From Sipunculus nudus (lineage: Eukaryota; Annelida; Sipuncula; Golfingiida; Sipunculidae), in the NCBI GenBank assembly GCA_026874595.1, contig CM049317.1:34365401-34429400 (forward strand): DNA of 64,000 bases. Direction: 5' to 3'. Each line of letters starts with the position of its first letter. The first letter of the stretch is position 1. Position numbers and translations under genes: made by a program. Below the pieces are notes generated by a model. That model made no database searches, had not been told where the DNA came from, and saw only the letters and a list, made by a program, of their open reading frames with translations. Shown here in pieces: positions 36,557 to 49,000 of the stretch.

Positions 36557-39500
36557 CTCTCCCTCATGTAAAAAAAGAATGTTAAAACTTTCTCGGAAAA
36601 CTTTCTTTTTGCGATCACAATTACTAAATTTTTACAACATCTCAAAAATCATCCTATTTACAACATTACATAAACATCTCGTTTAAAAAATTTCATAAAC
36701 ATCTCGATAAGCAAGCAGAAAGTACATTGTCTTTCCCTTGTGTTTGATTTCAAGGTTGTAATCTTTTAAGAAAAAACTCCATCTCAACAATCTTTGATTC
36801 CTACACTTCAGCTTGTTCATTAACGTGAGGCAATTGTGATCATTGAAGACAATTATAGGCTTGATGGTTGAAGTAACATAAACTTCAAAATGTTGCAATG
36901 CCAAAATCACAGCCAAACATTCTTTATCAATAGTGGAGTAGTTTTTCTGGTTTGCATAAAACTTTCTTGAGAAATAACAAATTGGATGATCTATGCCATC
37001 ATTGCCTTCCTGTAACAACACAGCACCAGCAGCAGTATCACTAGCATCTAAAGCTAACTTAAAAGGTACAGAAAAGTCTGGAGAGAACTTTCGTAATTGC
37101 TTTCAAAATCTTAAATGCATTTTCACACTGATGATTCCAGACAAACTTTTGTTTCTTCTTTAACAAATTGGTCAAAGGTTCAGCTACAGAAGAAAAATTT
37201 GGACAAAACTTCTTGTAGTATCCAACCATACCAAGAAAACGTATTATTTGCTTTTTGTTTTCTGGTCTAGGAAATGCAGAAATAGCACTTATTTTAGCAT
37301 CAACAGGTTTTACCTGACCACGCCCTACAATATGACCCAAAAATGTTACTTGATGGTCAGACGTGCTCCACTGAGTCTTTCGAAGAGGTCGCGAAGAATT
37401 TGCAGATGATTCTCCGAGGTGTCGCTGTACACGATGAGGTCATCAATATATGCGTCGCAGCCCTGAATGTCCTTGACAAATATATGGATGAGGCGCTGGA
37501 ACGTGGCTGGCGAGTTCTTCATGCTAAACGGCATAACTTTATACTGGTACAGTCCTTGCGGCGTCACAAATACGGACACTTCTTTCGCTCGTTCTGTCAG
37601 CGGATCTTGCCAGAATCCTTTAGCAAGTCAAACTTGGAGACATATCTGGAGCTACCAACTCTATCAATACAATCATCGATCCTCGAAATCGGGAACGTGT
37701 AAGTCTTGGTGACAAAGTTCAGTTGTCGATAATCTGTGCACATACGGTAACTTCCATCAGGTTTTGGCACAAGAATACATTTTGAACTCCAGTTACTGTT
37801 ACTAGGTTCAATAAATTCATTGTCCAGCAAATATTGAATCTCATCCTGTAGATACACTTGCTTTTCTTGATTCAGTCTATAAGGATGTTGCTTGACTGCG
37901 CTTGCCTCGCCAACATCGACGGCATGGCACAATATGTTAGTTCGCGTTGGAATGTCACTAAACAAATGCTCATAATTCCGCAGCAGGTTCTTGAGGTCTT
38001 GTTGTTGTTGTGCGGTAAGGTGTGACAGTTTGGCATCCAGGTTGTTAAGCACGTCTGAGTGTTTAGTGGTACTGTTCCACACTGAATGTCTACATCACAC
38101 TTACAATCAGAATCTACTTTAACTTGGTCAGAGTCAGTGTTTACAAAATTTACAACCGTAACATTATGTACAACATCTGATGTGCTATTTCTGTCATAAT
38201 ATGGTTCCAACATGTTGACATGGCACAGTTGTTTCTTCTTACATCTATCTGGTGTCAACAGTACGTAATTTAAATCACTGACTTTCTTGTCAACAATGTA
38301 AGAACCAAAATACCCAGCTTGAAGCGGTCTGCCAGGGATGGGAAGTAAGGCAAGGACCTTTCACCAGGCTCAAACGTCCTACTTATAGTGTGCTTGTTAT
38401 ACTTTGATTTCATTTTATTTTGTGCAGATTTTAGATTTGATTTTGCAATCTCATAAGCATTGTGTAGTTTAGTGCGAAAGTCTGAGACATACTGCAGTAA
38501 ACTGAGAGATTTAGGATTTTCAAACAAGAGTTTTTCTTTAAGCAGTTTCAATGGAAGTTCAGTTCGCGGTCCATGTCCGAAAACTAGTTCAAAGGGACTG
38601 AAATCCAAAACTCTTGAAAGGATTCTCTGACAGCAAACAGCAATAAGTGGATTCCTTCATCCCGATCTTTCTGTGTGTCATAGCAATAGGTCCCTATCAT
38701 GTTTTTATTGTCTGTTGAAAACGCTCGAGGGCGCCCTGACTTTCAGAATGGTATAGCGAAGAGCTGTACTGTTTTATACCTAGCTCAAGAATAACTTGCT
38801 GGAATAAGCCAGACATAAAATTAGACCCTCAGGCAAACTGGATGGATATTGTAAAAAACTTGGTCAGAGATTTGACAACACTTTTTGCATAATTTTGCGC
38901 AATGGTATTGCCTCAGGTTACCTGGCAGATGCGCACATAATTGTCAGCAAGTATTCATGTCCAGATTTTGTTTCGGGCAGTGGTCCAATACAGTCAACAA
39001 TAATCATACTGGAAGGATCCTCGAAAGCAGGAATAGGCCTAAGTCGGGCCTTAGGAGGACTCTAATTGGGCCTGCCTACCAGCTGGCATGTATGGCATGA
39101 TTTACAATATTGTACAACATCTTTCCTGAGGTTAGGCAAATAGAAGTGTGTACTAACTTTCTGGTAATTTTTATTTATTCCTAAATGGCCAGACAAAGGA
39201 GCCTCATGTGCCATGCTTAGAATTTCATTGCGAAAGCTTCTGGGCATTACTATTTTTTGTTTGATGGCCCACTCACCATCAGCGCATACATCAAGTGGTC
39301 GCCATTTACGCATAAGCACTCCATTTTTATCATAGAAACAAACTGGGTTCTGTGACAGTTCATCTTTAGAAACTTCCCTGGGAAACAAACATGAAATATC
39401 GGGGTTCTTATGCTGTTCCGCGATAAGTTCTGACCTTAATAATGCTGTATCCTGTACGGGCGAGTCGTTAGACGAGTCACTAGTGACTCCCAGAGTGTTA

Positions 39501-40277
39501 TTATCTGTACCATTATTCTCATGTGTGTTTTTCTTGGCCATAGATCTAGTTATAGCACATGCAGGATACAAACCAGGAATTTCCTGACTTTCCGGATCAG
39601 TGTTCTGATCAAGTGACGGCTTTTCTGTCACTATTGGTACAGGCTGCATTTTGTCACCTGCAACATCATTGCCTAGCAGCACCTGAATTCCCTTAAAGGG
39701 TAAAGTAGTTCTTATACCCACAGTAATATTCCCAGAAACAAATCTGACTTTAAATGGATAATGTGAAGCGGAACTGAAGTGTGCCTGTCTGATTACACAC
39801 CATTAACAAGTGCATGTGCATCAGTAAATGACCTACTAAAAAATGGCAAAGTGTTTGCTAACATGAGAGTCTGGCCTGAACCAGTGTCCCTCAAAATTCT
39901 AATAGGGGTAGAGTTTGAAAAATAACTTGAAAGTGATACAAAACCATCATGTATGAATGGCTCAAATGACTCCTATTTCAGAGTCAGGAGAGGAATCTAC
40001 TACCTCAGCTTCATCAAACAAAGAACTGACATTGACAGTGTCAGTCATAAACTCTTTTCAGAATCATTTAAGGAATCTACATCCTTTTATCATCAAATTC
40101 CTCATAAAAGAGTCATAAAAGGACTTAGCCATATATAAAGGGTACTCCTCGCATGAGTCTTGAAAGGACCTTGCCGTATTTAATTCCTCGCAGGAATCAA
40201 TGAGGTTTATACCACGCTAGCTACGGATTCTTCTTTGGATTCAGACGGCATTTGGGCCTCCGTAGCATATTTCTTAG
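36557..40277 (-). pseudogene. Gmr1-like Ty3/gypsy pol with integrase before reverse transcriptase (broken)
   Basis: Read on the - strand, in order. A short acidic gag-end or linker. Protease with a DTG motif near 39.89 kb and an LLGND motif near 39.68 kb. Integrase: a zinc-binding H-H-C-C near 39.13-39.08 kb, the core starting IVDCIGPLP near 39.0 kb, a DQG-type second aspartate region near 38.83 kb and a glutamate region (ALERF) near 38.73 kb. An HVNMLEPYY linker near 38.22 kb. Reverse transcriptase with DYRQLN near 37.72 kb and YIDD at 37439-37450. RNase H with LDASD near 37.05 kb and YSTIDKECLAV. Several frameshifts and stops break it, and gag is largely missing. Integrase ahead of RT is opposite to usual Ty3/gypsy elements and matches the Gmr1 group (known from cod and other animals). 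It lies antisense in a gene B intron and is inactive. Confidence 0.87.
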
Positions 40278-40496
40278 AGTATTCAAAGACCGTACCAGAA
40301 CAATGAATGCCGTGTCTCAACATATTAGGGTTCACACGTGAGCTCGCCCCGGCTCGGCCAGGCGAGAAAGCCCCAAGCTAGCATGACAACGAGAGTTCAA
40401 CCAGTACGGATTAAACTGAGAGTGCAACACGCGGCCAGGCGAGGGTGCTACAACACGAGTTACGCCCGTGTCACACAGAAAAGGGCACCTGTAACA
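40278..40496 (-). mobile_element. Truncated 5' LTR of the Gmr1-like element
   Basis: It matches the right part of the 3' LTR (ACCAGAACAATGAATGCCG, ACATATTAGGGTTCACACGTG, the CCTGTAACA end). Only about 220 bp of the U3 end remain; R/U5, the primer binding site and most of gag are gone. It retains a roughly 50-bp block also present in the solo LTR at 26781 but absent from its own 3' LTR. Confidence 0.82.
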
Positions 40497-40681
40497 GCAT
40501 AATTGAGTACCAAGACTTCTTCATTTTTCAATTTTCGGATACTAAATTTAATCCAACTATGCACAAATTTATCACCAAATAAAGTGTGTCCGTATTTTTT
40601 AATTTTCAATTTTCGGCGTTAAATTTGTCAATTTACTTGTCAGTGTACCACATTACACGGTTTTATATATTTCCATTCCAG

Positions 40682-40840
40682 CTGAATGGATGGATTGGAA
40701 TCCCTGGGGTCTATGCAGCAAGACAGAGGAATGTGGATGGGGAACTCAGCAGAGAACAAGAGACTGCCCGAATCCTGATACACACGAATGTACTGGAAAC
40801 GCCACCGAAAACCAGAATTGTATTACAACACTTTGTGGAA
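40682..40840 (+). CDS. Gene B, exon: TSR 4
   Basis: Acceptor TTCCAG at 40681 and donor GGAA|GTAAGT; 159 bp (53 codons), phase 1-1. It opens WMDWNPWGLC. The C2-C3 spacing is extended (CSKTEECGWG), followed by QQRTRDC, a typical arginine strand, and the end is CITTLCG. An N-glycosylation sequon (NAT) is in the second half. The longer + strand frame 40586-41020 is out of phase with the domain and is a shadow. It starts about 185 bp after the retrotransposon's outer LTR end. Confidence 0.9.
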
Positions 40841-40999
40841 GTAAGTTTATTACTTGCTCGGATCTTTAATAATGTGAAAAGCTCTTCCAGTCAAACTCAT
40901 TTACTTATCTCATTTATGGAGATTATTCATATACATATACATACACACATATATATAATTTTATTAAAATATAGGGGTGTTTGTGTGCGCGCGCATGCG

Positions 41000-41095
41000 T
41001 GTGTGGTATCACTTCGCTAGTTCCTCTAAAGCTCCGTGGGTTGCAAGACGACCCCGTGAGGTCATGGGGTTCGAATCCGATATGCAGTGATCGAC
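41000..41095 (+). mobile_element. tRNA-like SINE fragment, third type
   Basis: GGTTCGAATCC (41068-41078) is a perfect box B, preceded by a tRNA-like stretch from CTTCGCTAGTTCC. The box A match is weak and no cloverleaf closes, so it is called a SINE fragment and not a tRNA gene. Confidence 0.45.
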
Positions 41096-41174
41096 TCTTC
41101 TTTGTATTCATTTTCCATTATTTGTACAATGAACCCGATTAGTTTCTCTCTCTCTCTCTCTCTGTATATATATA

Positions 41175-41898
41175 TAACAACAACAAATCACGTAATCGTG
41201 ACCATCACAAATTTTGTTACGGAGATAAAACAATCAGATTCTGTAACACTAGTCAACGTGAAAAGTCTAGGGGAATGAATAAAGAAGTCAGTGGATTTTT
41301 GTTAACAAATAATTATAATATAATCTTAAAACAATCCTAGCATTACAATACACTAAATCAATACAATAACACAGTATATCAAATGAAATTGTACAGAGTG
41401 TCCGGATCCTATGCTTTGATTTCTGGATACCACATATGTCACAGCTAAACAAGAGTCCTTTAACGTAAGTAGCCCATGTGAACAGTAATAATCCAAAGGC
41501 AAACTGACGACTATGAGTATTAAATCTGTATTAAATCCGTTGAATATCTGTCACCACTGCAATTATTGGAAAAGGGTCCAAAACTGACGAGAAAGTAACA
41601 CTCTTAGTGCTCGCTGGTATATTACTTTCTGTCGGCTCTAAACACAGCCCCTAATTTATAACTTCTAATCCAACAATTCTATAAAAGGAAAATTCCAAAG
41701 TACAATACACACGCACATGAACAGACCTGAAACATCTAGAACAAAAATGAAAGCTGTGTCTCTACGCTCTAGACCCATCACGCGACCCAGCAGCCTACAA
41801 GCGAGTCTTCCATAGCAACGAACTATGCCTGCGCTACACGAAGCAGAATGTTAACACATGTAATACTCCTGCGAACAATAAAACAGACACCTGTAACA
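41175..41898 (-). mobile_element. Diverged solo LTR related to the Gmr1-like element
   Basis: It matches the other LTRs at AATCAGATTCTGTAACACTAG, GTCTAGGGGAATGAATAAAG, TTAAAACAATCCTAGCATTAC and the right end CACCTGTAACA. The middle is more diverged, so it is a separate subfamily or older copy. The left boundary is blurred by an adjacent TA tract. Confidence 0.78.

Positions 41899-41901
<3 letters not shown>

Positions 41902-41956
<55 letters not shown>
41902..41956. repeat. (AT)n microsatellite
   Basis: About 55 bp of AT abutting the right end of the solo LTR, possibly its insertion target. Confidence 0.92.
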
Positions 41957-42685
41957 GTGGGGGGGGTATAAGTGTGAGATGGAGGGTGTGTATGTGTGAG
42001 GATTTGTATGTGTGTGTTACAGTCAATCTCTGAAACCAGGCATTTCATGAAATGTCAAAAGATTTCAGGGATTTTGCCTAATGCCTGTAACCTCCAGGCC
42101 TTACGTAAAATGAATAACATGTTCAGGGTTATAATTACACGATGAAGGATTAGAATTACACAAATGCTTGACTGCAAATGAGGCACCTTGTGTAATAGAA
42201 TATATCCTGACTTTTGAGGATATCATTTCTCAATTTGTTATATATTAATCAGCTGTCCAGTTATTTTACTGGAGTCAAAGAGATTGTTGAGCCGCCTGCG
42301 TCAGGCCACCTCATTGAGCAACAGATGGAAGCATTTTCATGTAGGGGCCTCAGTTGGCATCAGTTGCGGCAAGGACGCCCTGAAATATTGTTATTACTAT
42401 AACAGAGCAATGGTATATTCCTGTATTATACTTTTTATATAGTGTTCCTCATGTGTAGTCAGGCAACAATTGGGCTAATCCTGGAAAGCTTTCTCTGAGG
42501 AAATTTGAAATACCAATGGCTGTCAGTTGACATATGCTACAATATGCTACTAAAAAGTTTTTAAATGTCTGACATCTTTATATAAGATTCTAGACAATAA
42601 GTCCCTTTTATTGCATTCTTGAAGGCTCAATTTACAAATTTTACAAAAAAAATTACAATTTCTTTTTCAATAAATATTATAAATT

Positions 42686-42688
<3 letters not shown>

Positions 42689-42739
<51 letters not shown>
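42689..42739. repeat. (AT)n microsatellite
   Basis: About 50 bp of uninterrupted AT. Confidence 0.95.
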
Positions 42740-42744
<5 letters not shown>

Positions 42745-43719
42745 CAATAGTAAAGAGCGCAGTGAATCCAATAACCTCGGGGACAAGCTTTTTGTTTGGA
42801 TAAACGATTATTCGGACAAAGCTTTTGCATGAAACTGCATCGGGAACCACCATTTTTACGCTAGAGTTCTGGACGTTAACAGATATTGGCTCACCCAAAT
42901 TGAGCTGGCCCCCGATAAACGTGTGACATATGGTTTATATTTTAATATGATAGCATGAATATTGTTGCATTTTCTATAAATGTAATAAATTTATCATTTA
43001 TAACACATACAAATTATGATTGGTGAACATCCCTGCCATAGAATCAGTTGGTAGGTTGCCTAAATCATATCACGGGTGGCCACCATTACAACTGGATTGC
43101 CATGCCTTGACTTGAAAAGTGCTGTCATCTCTTAGCGGATCGGTTAACTAAGGCAACCTTAATATGTGTCCTGTATTTTTATGTTCCTAACGAAGGGACT
43201 GGGCAATGGCAGAAGTAAACAAGATAATATACACATTTTTATTTCACATAAATGAAGCCGATCATATATATGATGATTTTGAATTTCCTGCCGCGCTCAG
43301 CTTGCTTTGTACCCTTGTTGAGTCTTGCAAAATTTGATTGATTGTCATCAACTGACAGGTCATTGCGCTGACTTCTTTAGCGAGTAAGAGTAAACAATGT
43401 GCAATGATTCATAGGGAAACAAATCAGGATGAGCAGTAAATTGTGTTGATATTGACTATCACAATGGTTTAATAAACTTTGTAGCATTGTTTATATAAAA
43501 CTAAGACTTATTTAGCTCATTGATCTGCTCCCATAAGTACCATATCTAAATGATCAAACATCCTATTTTTTTAGCAGAAATAATCTGGCCTTTCCGAGTA
43601 AATAACGAGGGCGCACATAAACTCAACATCTGCCTATCGAAGTACTTGAGGTCGACTAACAAAACGAAGATCATTTAAAATAGTACAGTATTCTATATCA
43701 GATAATTCAATCCAGTAGG

Positions 43720-44135
43720 ACTGTCGTGCCAAAATGGATTTTATTGTCTTTCTTCGGTAATTTTGGGGCGCTGATTCCAAAAATATCAGGTGCCATTTAT
43801 TATCAGTCACGTCTTAAGCCGCCATTTCGAATTTCAAAATGGCCACCATTTCCCTTTATTTTGCTTTTTATCTGGACTTCTTATATATGTTCTTGCGAGC
43901 ACCGTAGAAGAATACAAATGGTAGCAACATCCATGTTTGTGATACCAAGATACAAGTCAAAGCAATTGCCGTATTTTTTACAAGTATGGCTTGGTCGCCA
44001 TGTTGAATTTCAAAATGGCGCCATTTTAACTCACATTTGCTTATATCGGAATAAGAGTACCCAGTATGTATTCATGAGAAATTTAATTAGTACTTTTTGT
44101 TACCAAACTTATTTAATGATGTTATTAAGTTAATA
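43720..44135 (+). repeat. CAAAATGGC satellite, left arm
   Basis: The unit of roughly 175 bp is marked by AATTTCAAAATGGC(C/G)(A/C)CCATTT near 43826 and 44002 and by GGTAGCAACATCCATGTTTGTGATACCAAG near 43920. Related but more diverged units occur at about 46390-46680, and inverted units at about 48590-49000. Confidence 0.72.
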
Positions 44136-44180
44136 TAAACTCACAAAGTTACATTTTTTATAAATGAAAATCCAGGACAA

Positions 44181-44183
<3 letters not shown>

Positions 44184-44227
<44 letters not shown>
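44184..44227. repeat. (AT)n microsatellite
   Basis: About 44 bp of AT. Confidence 0.95.
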
Positions 44228-44231
<4 letters not shown>

Positions 44232-44957
44232 ATGTGTTATGCTTTATTAAAATAATGAAGCGAAATGTAAACTCGAGGGAATATAACGATATATCAAAGC
44301 ATTAACTTATTATAGAAAACGGTTGCATTGAAGAAACATCTGGTCTCGTAGGTTCTCAAAAATATATTTCTTATCCAGGACAAGGTATTTACACAGTATT
44401 GTTTTATGCAAATTCAAAATACTAGTAGAAATGTTCAGAAAATAAAAAAAAATTAAAAAAGGCTATAGATATACACATGGTAATATATTCAATGTATTAC
44501 AAATAATATGTGGCAGTTGCATTTGAGAACCATCAGACTCTCAAAAGTTCTCAAAAGTATTTATTACTAAAATGTAAACCATATGTGATCATATAATAAT
44601 AACAACCATATGTTATCATTTATATAATATCAACTTATGAAGGTATGAGGCTGTAGCCTACTGAAGATACTAAATGACAACCGGTATATGTGAAAATAGC
44701 CTAAAACAACATTTCTGACAGACTGACCATGTCATTCGTCATGTGTAATAATTTAGCATCAGTAACATCAGTGGCATATTACAACAAGAGCGAGGAGATA
44801 GTAATACGTATTAGGTAATATTAATAGAATTATATAGGATTTCAAAGTTAGTTTGAGTAACATTTCTACTGATAGAAATAAAAATGTATACGTTATAGTG
44901 CCAAAAGTATTATAGAAAAAATATATTACTTTTCTATTACATTTTTTTTTTTTTTTT

Positions 44958-45370
44958 GGGTGGAGGTAACCGCCTCCATTTTTTTAATGCTGTCTTATCT
45001 AATTCTTAACCTAAGTATGTACATCTGCAGAGTTTCCATTTCGGTTAGGGACTACTTGACAGGGCGGTAGCACTCGCTTCCTATCATTTTTATATCCTGG
45101 TGTCACCCAGGCCCGATGTCTACCGCACCTGCGGGTCCTGGGTGTATAATCATCCCCATTGCTGGGTCATAACACCGAAGAACCCCCCAAAGACGCACTC
45201 GTGTGTGAGTGAAACACGGCTGTGGGGCACAACCTCCCCATTAAGCCTGCAGAGCGCTCACCCTGGGTGGGGGCCGACCGTGAAAAACCTCACCGCCTCG
45301 GCTGAGATTCGAACCCACGATCTCCCGGCTTTGAGTCCTGCACTCTATCCCTGAGCCACAGAAGCCGGTT
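44958..45370 (-). mobile_element. tRNA-derived SINE (family 1), best full-length copy
   Basis: On the - strand it starts with a tRNA-like head: TGTGGCTCAGGGATAGAG is box A-like (45343-45360 on +), and GGTTCGAATCTC is box B (45305-45316). A body of about 300 bp and a tail GGAGGCGGTTACCTCCACCC follow, then an A run (T17 on +). It is the reference copy for the family in this window. Confidence 0.9.
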
Positions 45371-46084
45371 AATTTTTCTATTACAATCTTAGGCAATCAC
45401 ATCTGATGAGTGGAGTATGTGGTTAAGTTTATAGAGCACAGTAAAGGGTTCAATGTAGTGTGGTTGGTTAATGCTGGGAGCTTTCATGGTCCGGTGGGAA
45501 CTGGACAGGCTTTGGCTTAAGATAACCCCTGGACCTCTTTGTTGATTCATCAAGTAGGCTTGGTCATTAATTTTTTTAGAAATCCTTTGTGAGTTTACAC
45601 AGTTTGTTGGGCAAGTTATTGTCAGCTGATAGTAAAATGTAATGCTACAGCCTATGTTGTAGTAGCTATTGGGTGTATGGTCCGATAGTCACAGCTATTC
45701 ATGGGATAATCAGTTGTGCCACAGACTGTGAATAGAGCTAATCACAAACTGCAATTCCCACTGAAAATCTGCTTAACCTACAATCGCATTTAGTTAAATA
45801 TATAAATCAATCAAAACTTGATTAGTGCAGGCCCAGAATCACTGCTGAGTAAATATGTTATGTTGAACAGGTTCTGCTTATATTTAATTTGATTAAATTG
45901 TGTCAAATGTGAATCAATGCGGCTAGTTCTTATATAAAACATACTACTATAAATACATTTATATATGTAATTATATACATTATATATGATTTATAAGATA
46001 TTATTATTAAAAATAAACTATAACTAATATTACATATTGAGATTAAAGTTAATTTAGGAATTTTAATGAAATAGGAAATACCCA

Positions 46085-46245
46085 AAAGTACTCATAAATT
46101 ACTCATATAAGTACCGAGTACTTTCAAAGTACTTGAGTACAGGTACGAGTACTTTTATGATTTTTAAAAGGTACCCGAGTACAAGTACTGAGTACTCAAA
46201 CAAGTACTCATAAATACGAGTACTTTGAGTATGAGTACTTTTGAA
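46085..46245. repeat. AGTAC-dense cluster
   Basis: Twelve AGTAC words, mostly as the palindrome AGTACT or as GAGTAC, fall within about 160 bp in both relative arrangements. The spacing is irregular. It could be a subterminal transposase-binding region of a DNA transposon or a palindromic-word expansion. Confidence 0.75.
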
Positions 46246-46389
46246 CCAAATTCCCCTACGATACCTGGATCATATATTCGGGACCAAGAAAGATTGTAGT
46301 GATTGTTGGGGCGGTCGCATTTTTTTAGGTTGCCGCAAGGCGTGGTTCTACTGTATGAGATTTTAAATTTGTAACAACATACTTGCTAC

Positions 46390-46680
46390 AAATTTGGTGT
46401 TGGCACAATATTGAATTTCAAAAAGGCCGTTATTTTAACAAATATTTATGTTTGTATCTATGCACTATGTATTGAAGCTAGTATAAATACATTGTGAATA
46501 CCCAAGTTTTGATACTACGGGTTTCATTAAACACTATCATGTGCTTGTTCGGCATCATGTTGAATTTAAGAATGGCCGCCATGTTAAATGTACGTTGCTG
46601 GTATTTCTGCAGGGGCGTATCAGAATGGTGGTACCGGTATAGAAGACTACAAATGATGCCATGTTCATGATAAAGTTTAA
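46390..46680 (+). repeat. CAAAATGGC satellite, internal units
   Basis: TTGAATTTCAAAAAGGCCGTT near 46410 and TTGAATTTAAGAATGGCCGCC near 46558 mark two diverged units in the same orientation as the left arm, followed by AGAAGACTACAAATGATGCCATG. Confidence 0.6.
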
Positions 46681-46799
46681 TATAATGTATAAATGCATTT
46701 CTTCCCTGTTTTTGCGATTTTAAAAATAAACTATGAAAATTAATTTTAAAAATTCCAACAAAAAGGATTCGCTGAAACACGTGACACGCATGGCAAATT

Positions 46800-48130
46800 A
46801 TTCCTATTGCAAGAGGAGTTACGATATTATAACCGAAACAGATCAGCACTGCCTCTGGTGCAGGCAGTTCAGGACATTTCTGGAGATAAATTATTCCTTC
46901 TTGTGTTTCCTCCGATCAATTGTCAATCAGATGAGGAATTGTTTATCCTAACTCCTTATCCCAATTGCATGTTAGTGATATTATCAATTATAATATCTAT
47001 TAAGATTTTTTGGTTCTGACTCCTGATACCATTTGCCAGATAGCCAAATGGGACACGCTCTCCAAATGTCTAGGTTTGCGCACCAAGGCTTCGTTGAAGC
47101 TGATTCACTTGAAGGCTCAATGTTGTACTCTTTATTTGTTTGAAAAGAAGGCATTGCTGACAGTTGGCATAAGAAGAATACCATTAGAGGAGAAGAGGTA
47201 CCTTAAGAAAACAGGAAACCACCTAGTTTCTACCTATTGTCTCACTCAGACACTGCAGCACACTAGGGCATGATTGCTGAACTACAAGCAATCTTTCCAA
47301 TAATTTTCGATCTTGTCTTAACCAACTTTGCAATGCGTCCTCCTCTAGCACATACTTAAGGTCCTTTAGTTTAACTTTCTCCATTGATTCCGAAATCGAT
47401 TTCTCTGCTATAGATACAACTTATCTCTTTCCCTTGTCGCTGCCTGCTTACCGAAGTGCACTCTCCTCCTGTTCCATAGAACTGGCGAGACAAAGTGCCG
47501 TCTGTCCGAGGTCCAGGTAACATGTAACATAAACAGGCCTTAATGTTGGTCAATTTTTTTTTCTACACCCTGATAGTACAATTTTCCAAAGCTGATTTGG
47601 CCAATTGTCGTTAGCTTGGGAATGTTGATGGATTCAGGAGAGCTGTTATCTATAGGCTTGGCGACAGCGTGAAGCAAAAAAAAAACAAAAAAAAAACCAA
47701 TCAACCATAAAGCTCACCAAGGTGCCCTTTCCAGTTGAAGAGTGCAGCTTGCTTGGATGCCCTCTCGTAAGGGTCAGAACCAAGACTCATTTCTGTTTTA
47801 TGTAGAGGACCTTGAACAAAAGCTGATATGACTTTTGCAAGACACAATGGTGTATAGCGGGTACTCAGTTGGTTTAAGGTCTCCTTTACAACGTGGCAAT
47901 AATTGAACTTTGAATCCATTGCTGTTGTGACTGCATTATTAGGAATTAATAGTTGCCCAAGCGACAATCCACCAAGACCTCAATAATACATAACCATCAA
48001 CGTGGCCTGCTGAAACATCTTTGAAGCATCTTTGACGTTTGAAATCTTGAAAATCATCCTTAATTGTCATCCACTGGGCAATTAACGAAATACGAGAAAT
48101 ACTGGCTTGACAGGTGTCTTTGAGTAGAGC
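46800..48130. other. Unrecognised coding-like fragments between satellite arms
   Basis: On the + strand, 46807-47019 and 47010-47273 encode low-repeat, protein-like segments of 70-87 residues. On the - strand, 47701-47967 and the stretch upstream of it to about 48100 (after a frame change) encode mixed-composition segments with patches such as FKDVSAGHVDGYVLL. The composition is unlike the AT-rich surroundings and suggests a decayed gene, perhaps a transposase carried by the flanking repeats. I recognise no family and claim no function. The frames are broken and lie on both strands, so a single intact gene is unlikely. Confidence 0.35.
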
Positions 48131-48589
48131 ACAGTTCCATGTTACATGTGATAAAGACCTTTAAAAAATTTACACAATGTCTCCTTTCAGGAACTGTTTC
48201 GTTGAAATTGTTGACATTCATTTTCATAGATTATTTTATTTGCAAGTAAAGTGAGGAAATAAAAAATGCGTGTACATTACATTTTATTACAAGTCTTAAA
48301 ATGATTATTGATATAGGCCATTTGTAAATCAAGTATTGCGGTTGAATTTATCTTGAACATGCTAGTCCTGCAGTAAACTAGATCCTCTTCACTTTGAATG
48401 TACATGGATTTTAGCATCATTTATAGACTTCTAGGCACAGTTACCAGCAAAGACTATTATTTATCTTTTATCAATGGAACCCTTGATGTCACAGGCTAGG
48501 TAATGCTATTATATTAATTGCTCTATGTTGTTAAAAAATGAGTTCATTTTGTAATCCAATATGTTGTTAAAGAATACTTCGAAACAAGT

Positions 48590-49000
48590 ATGGGCATAGC
48601 TTTATATGGGCATAGATTCGCTTGTATCACAAACATGGAAGTTGCTACCAATTTAAAATCTTATCCCATGCACATAGGTCCCGATATAACCAAATGCGGA
48701 TTAAAATGACTGCCATTTGGATATTTGATTTGGTGGCAAAGCCTTATTTGTAGCAATTATGGGAATTACTTTGATTAAGATCCTGGTATTACAAACATGG
48801 ATGCTGTTACCATTTGTATTCTTCTCCGGTGCTCATAAGAAAAGATTTATGCAAAAGTGTTTTTAAAATAGCGGCCGTTTTGAATAATTCAATATGGCGG
48901 CCTTACCCAATTCGTAGCAATTATTACAATTGCTTCAATGAAAACACTGGTATTGCAAACATGGATGTTGCTACCATTTGTATTACTCTACAATGCTAAG
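48590..49000 (-). repeat. CAAAATGGC satellite, right arm (inverted)
   Basis: TGGTATTACAAACATGGATG(C/T)TG(T/C)TACCATTTGTATT recurs near 48625, 48786 and 48950, about 163 bp apart. It is the reverse complement of the left-arm word at 43920. AATATGGCGGCC near 48892 is the inverted CAAAATGGC equivalent. Confidence 0.7.

Noticed and set aside
40586-41020. 144-codon + strand frame over TSR 4
   Set aside because: It is in a different phase from the cysteine/tryptophan pattern; the domain frame with its splice sites explains the sequence better.
41068-41078. Possible functional tRNA gene around the perfect box B
   Set aside because: Box A is weak and I could not close an acceptor stem or anticodon arm by eye; a SINE fragment is more likely.
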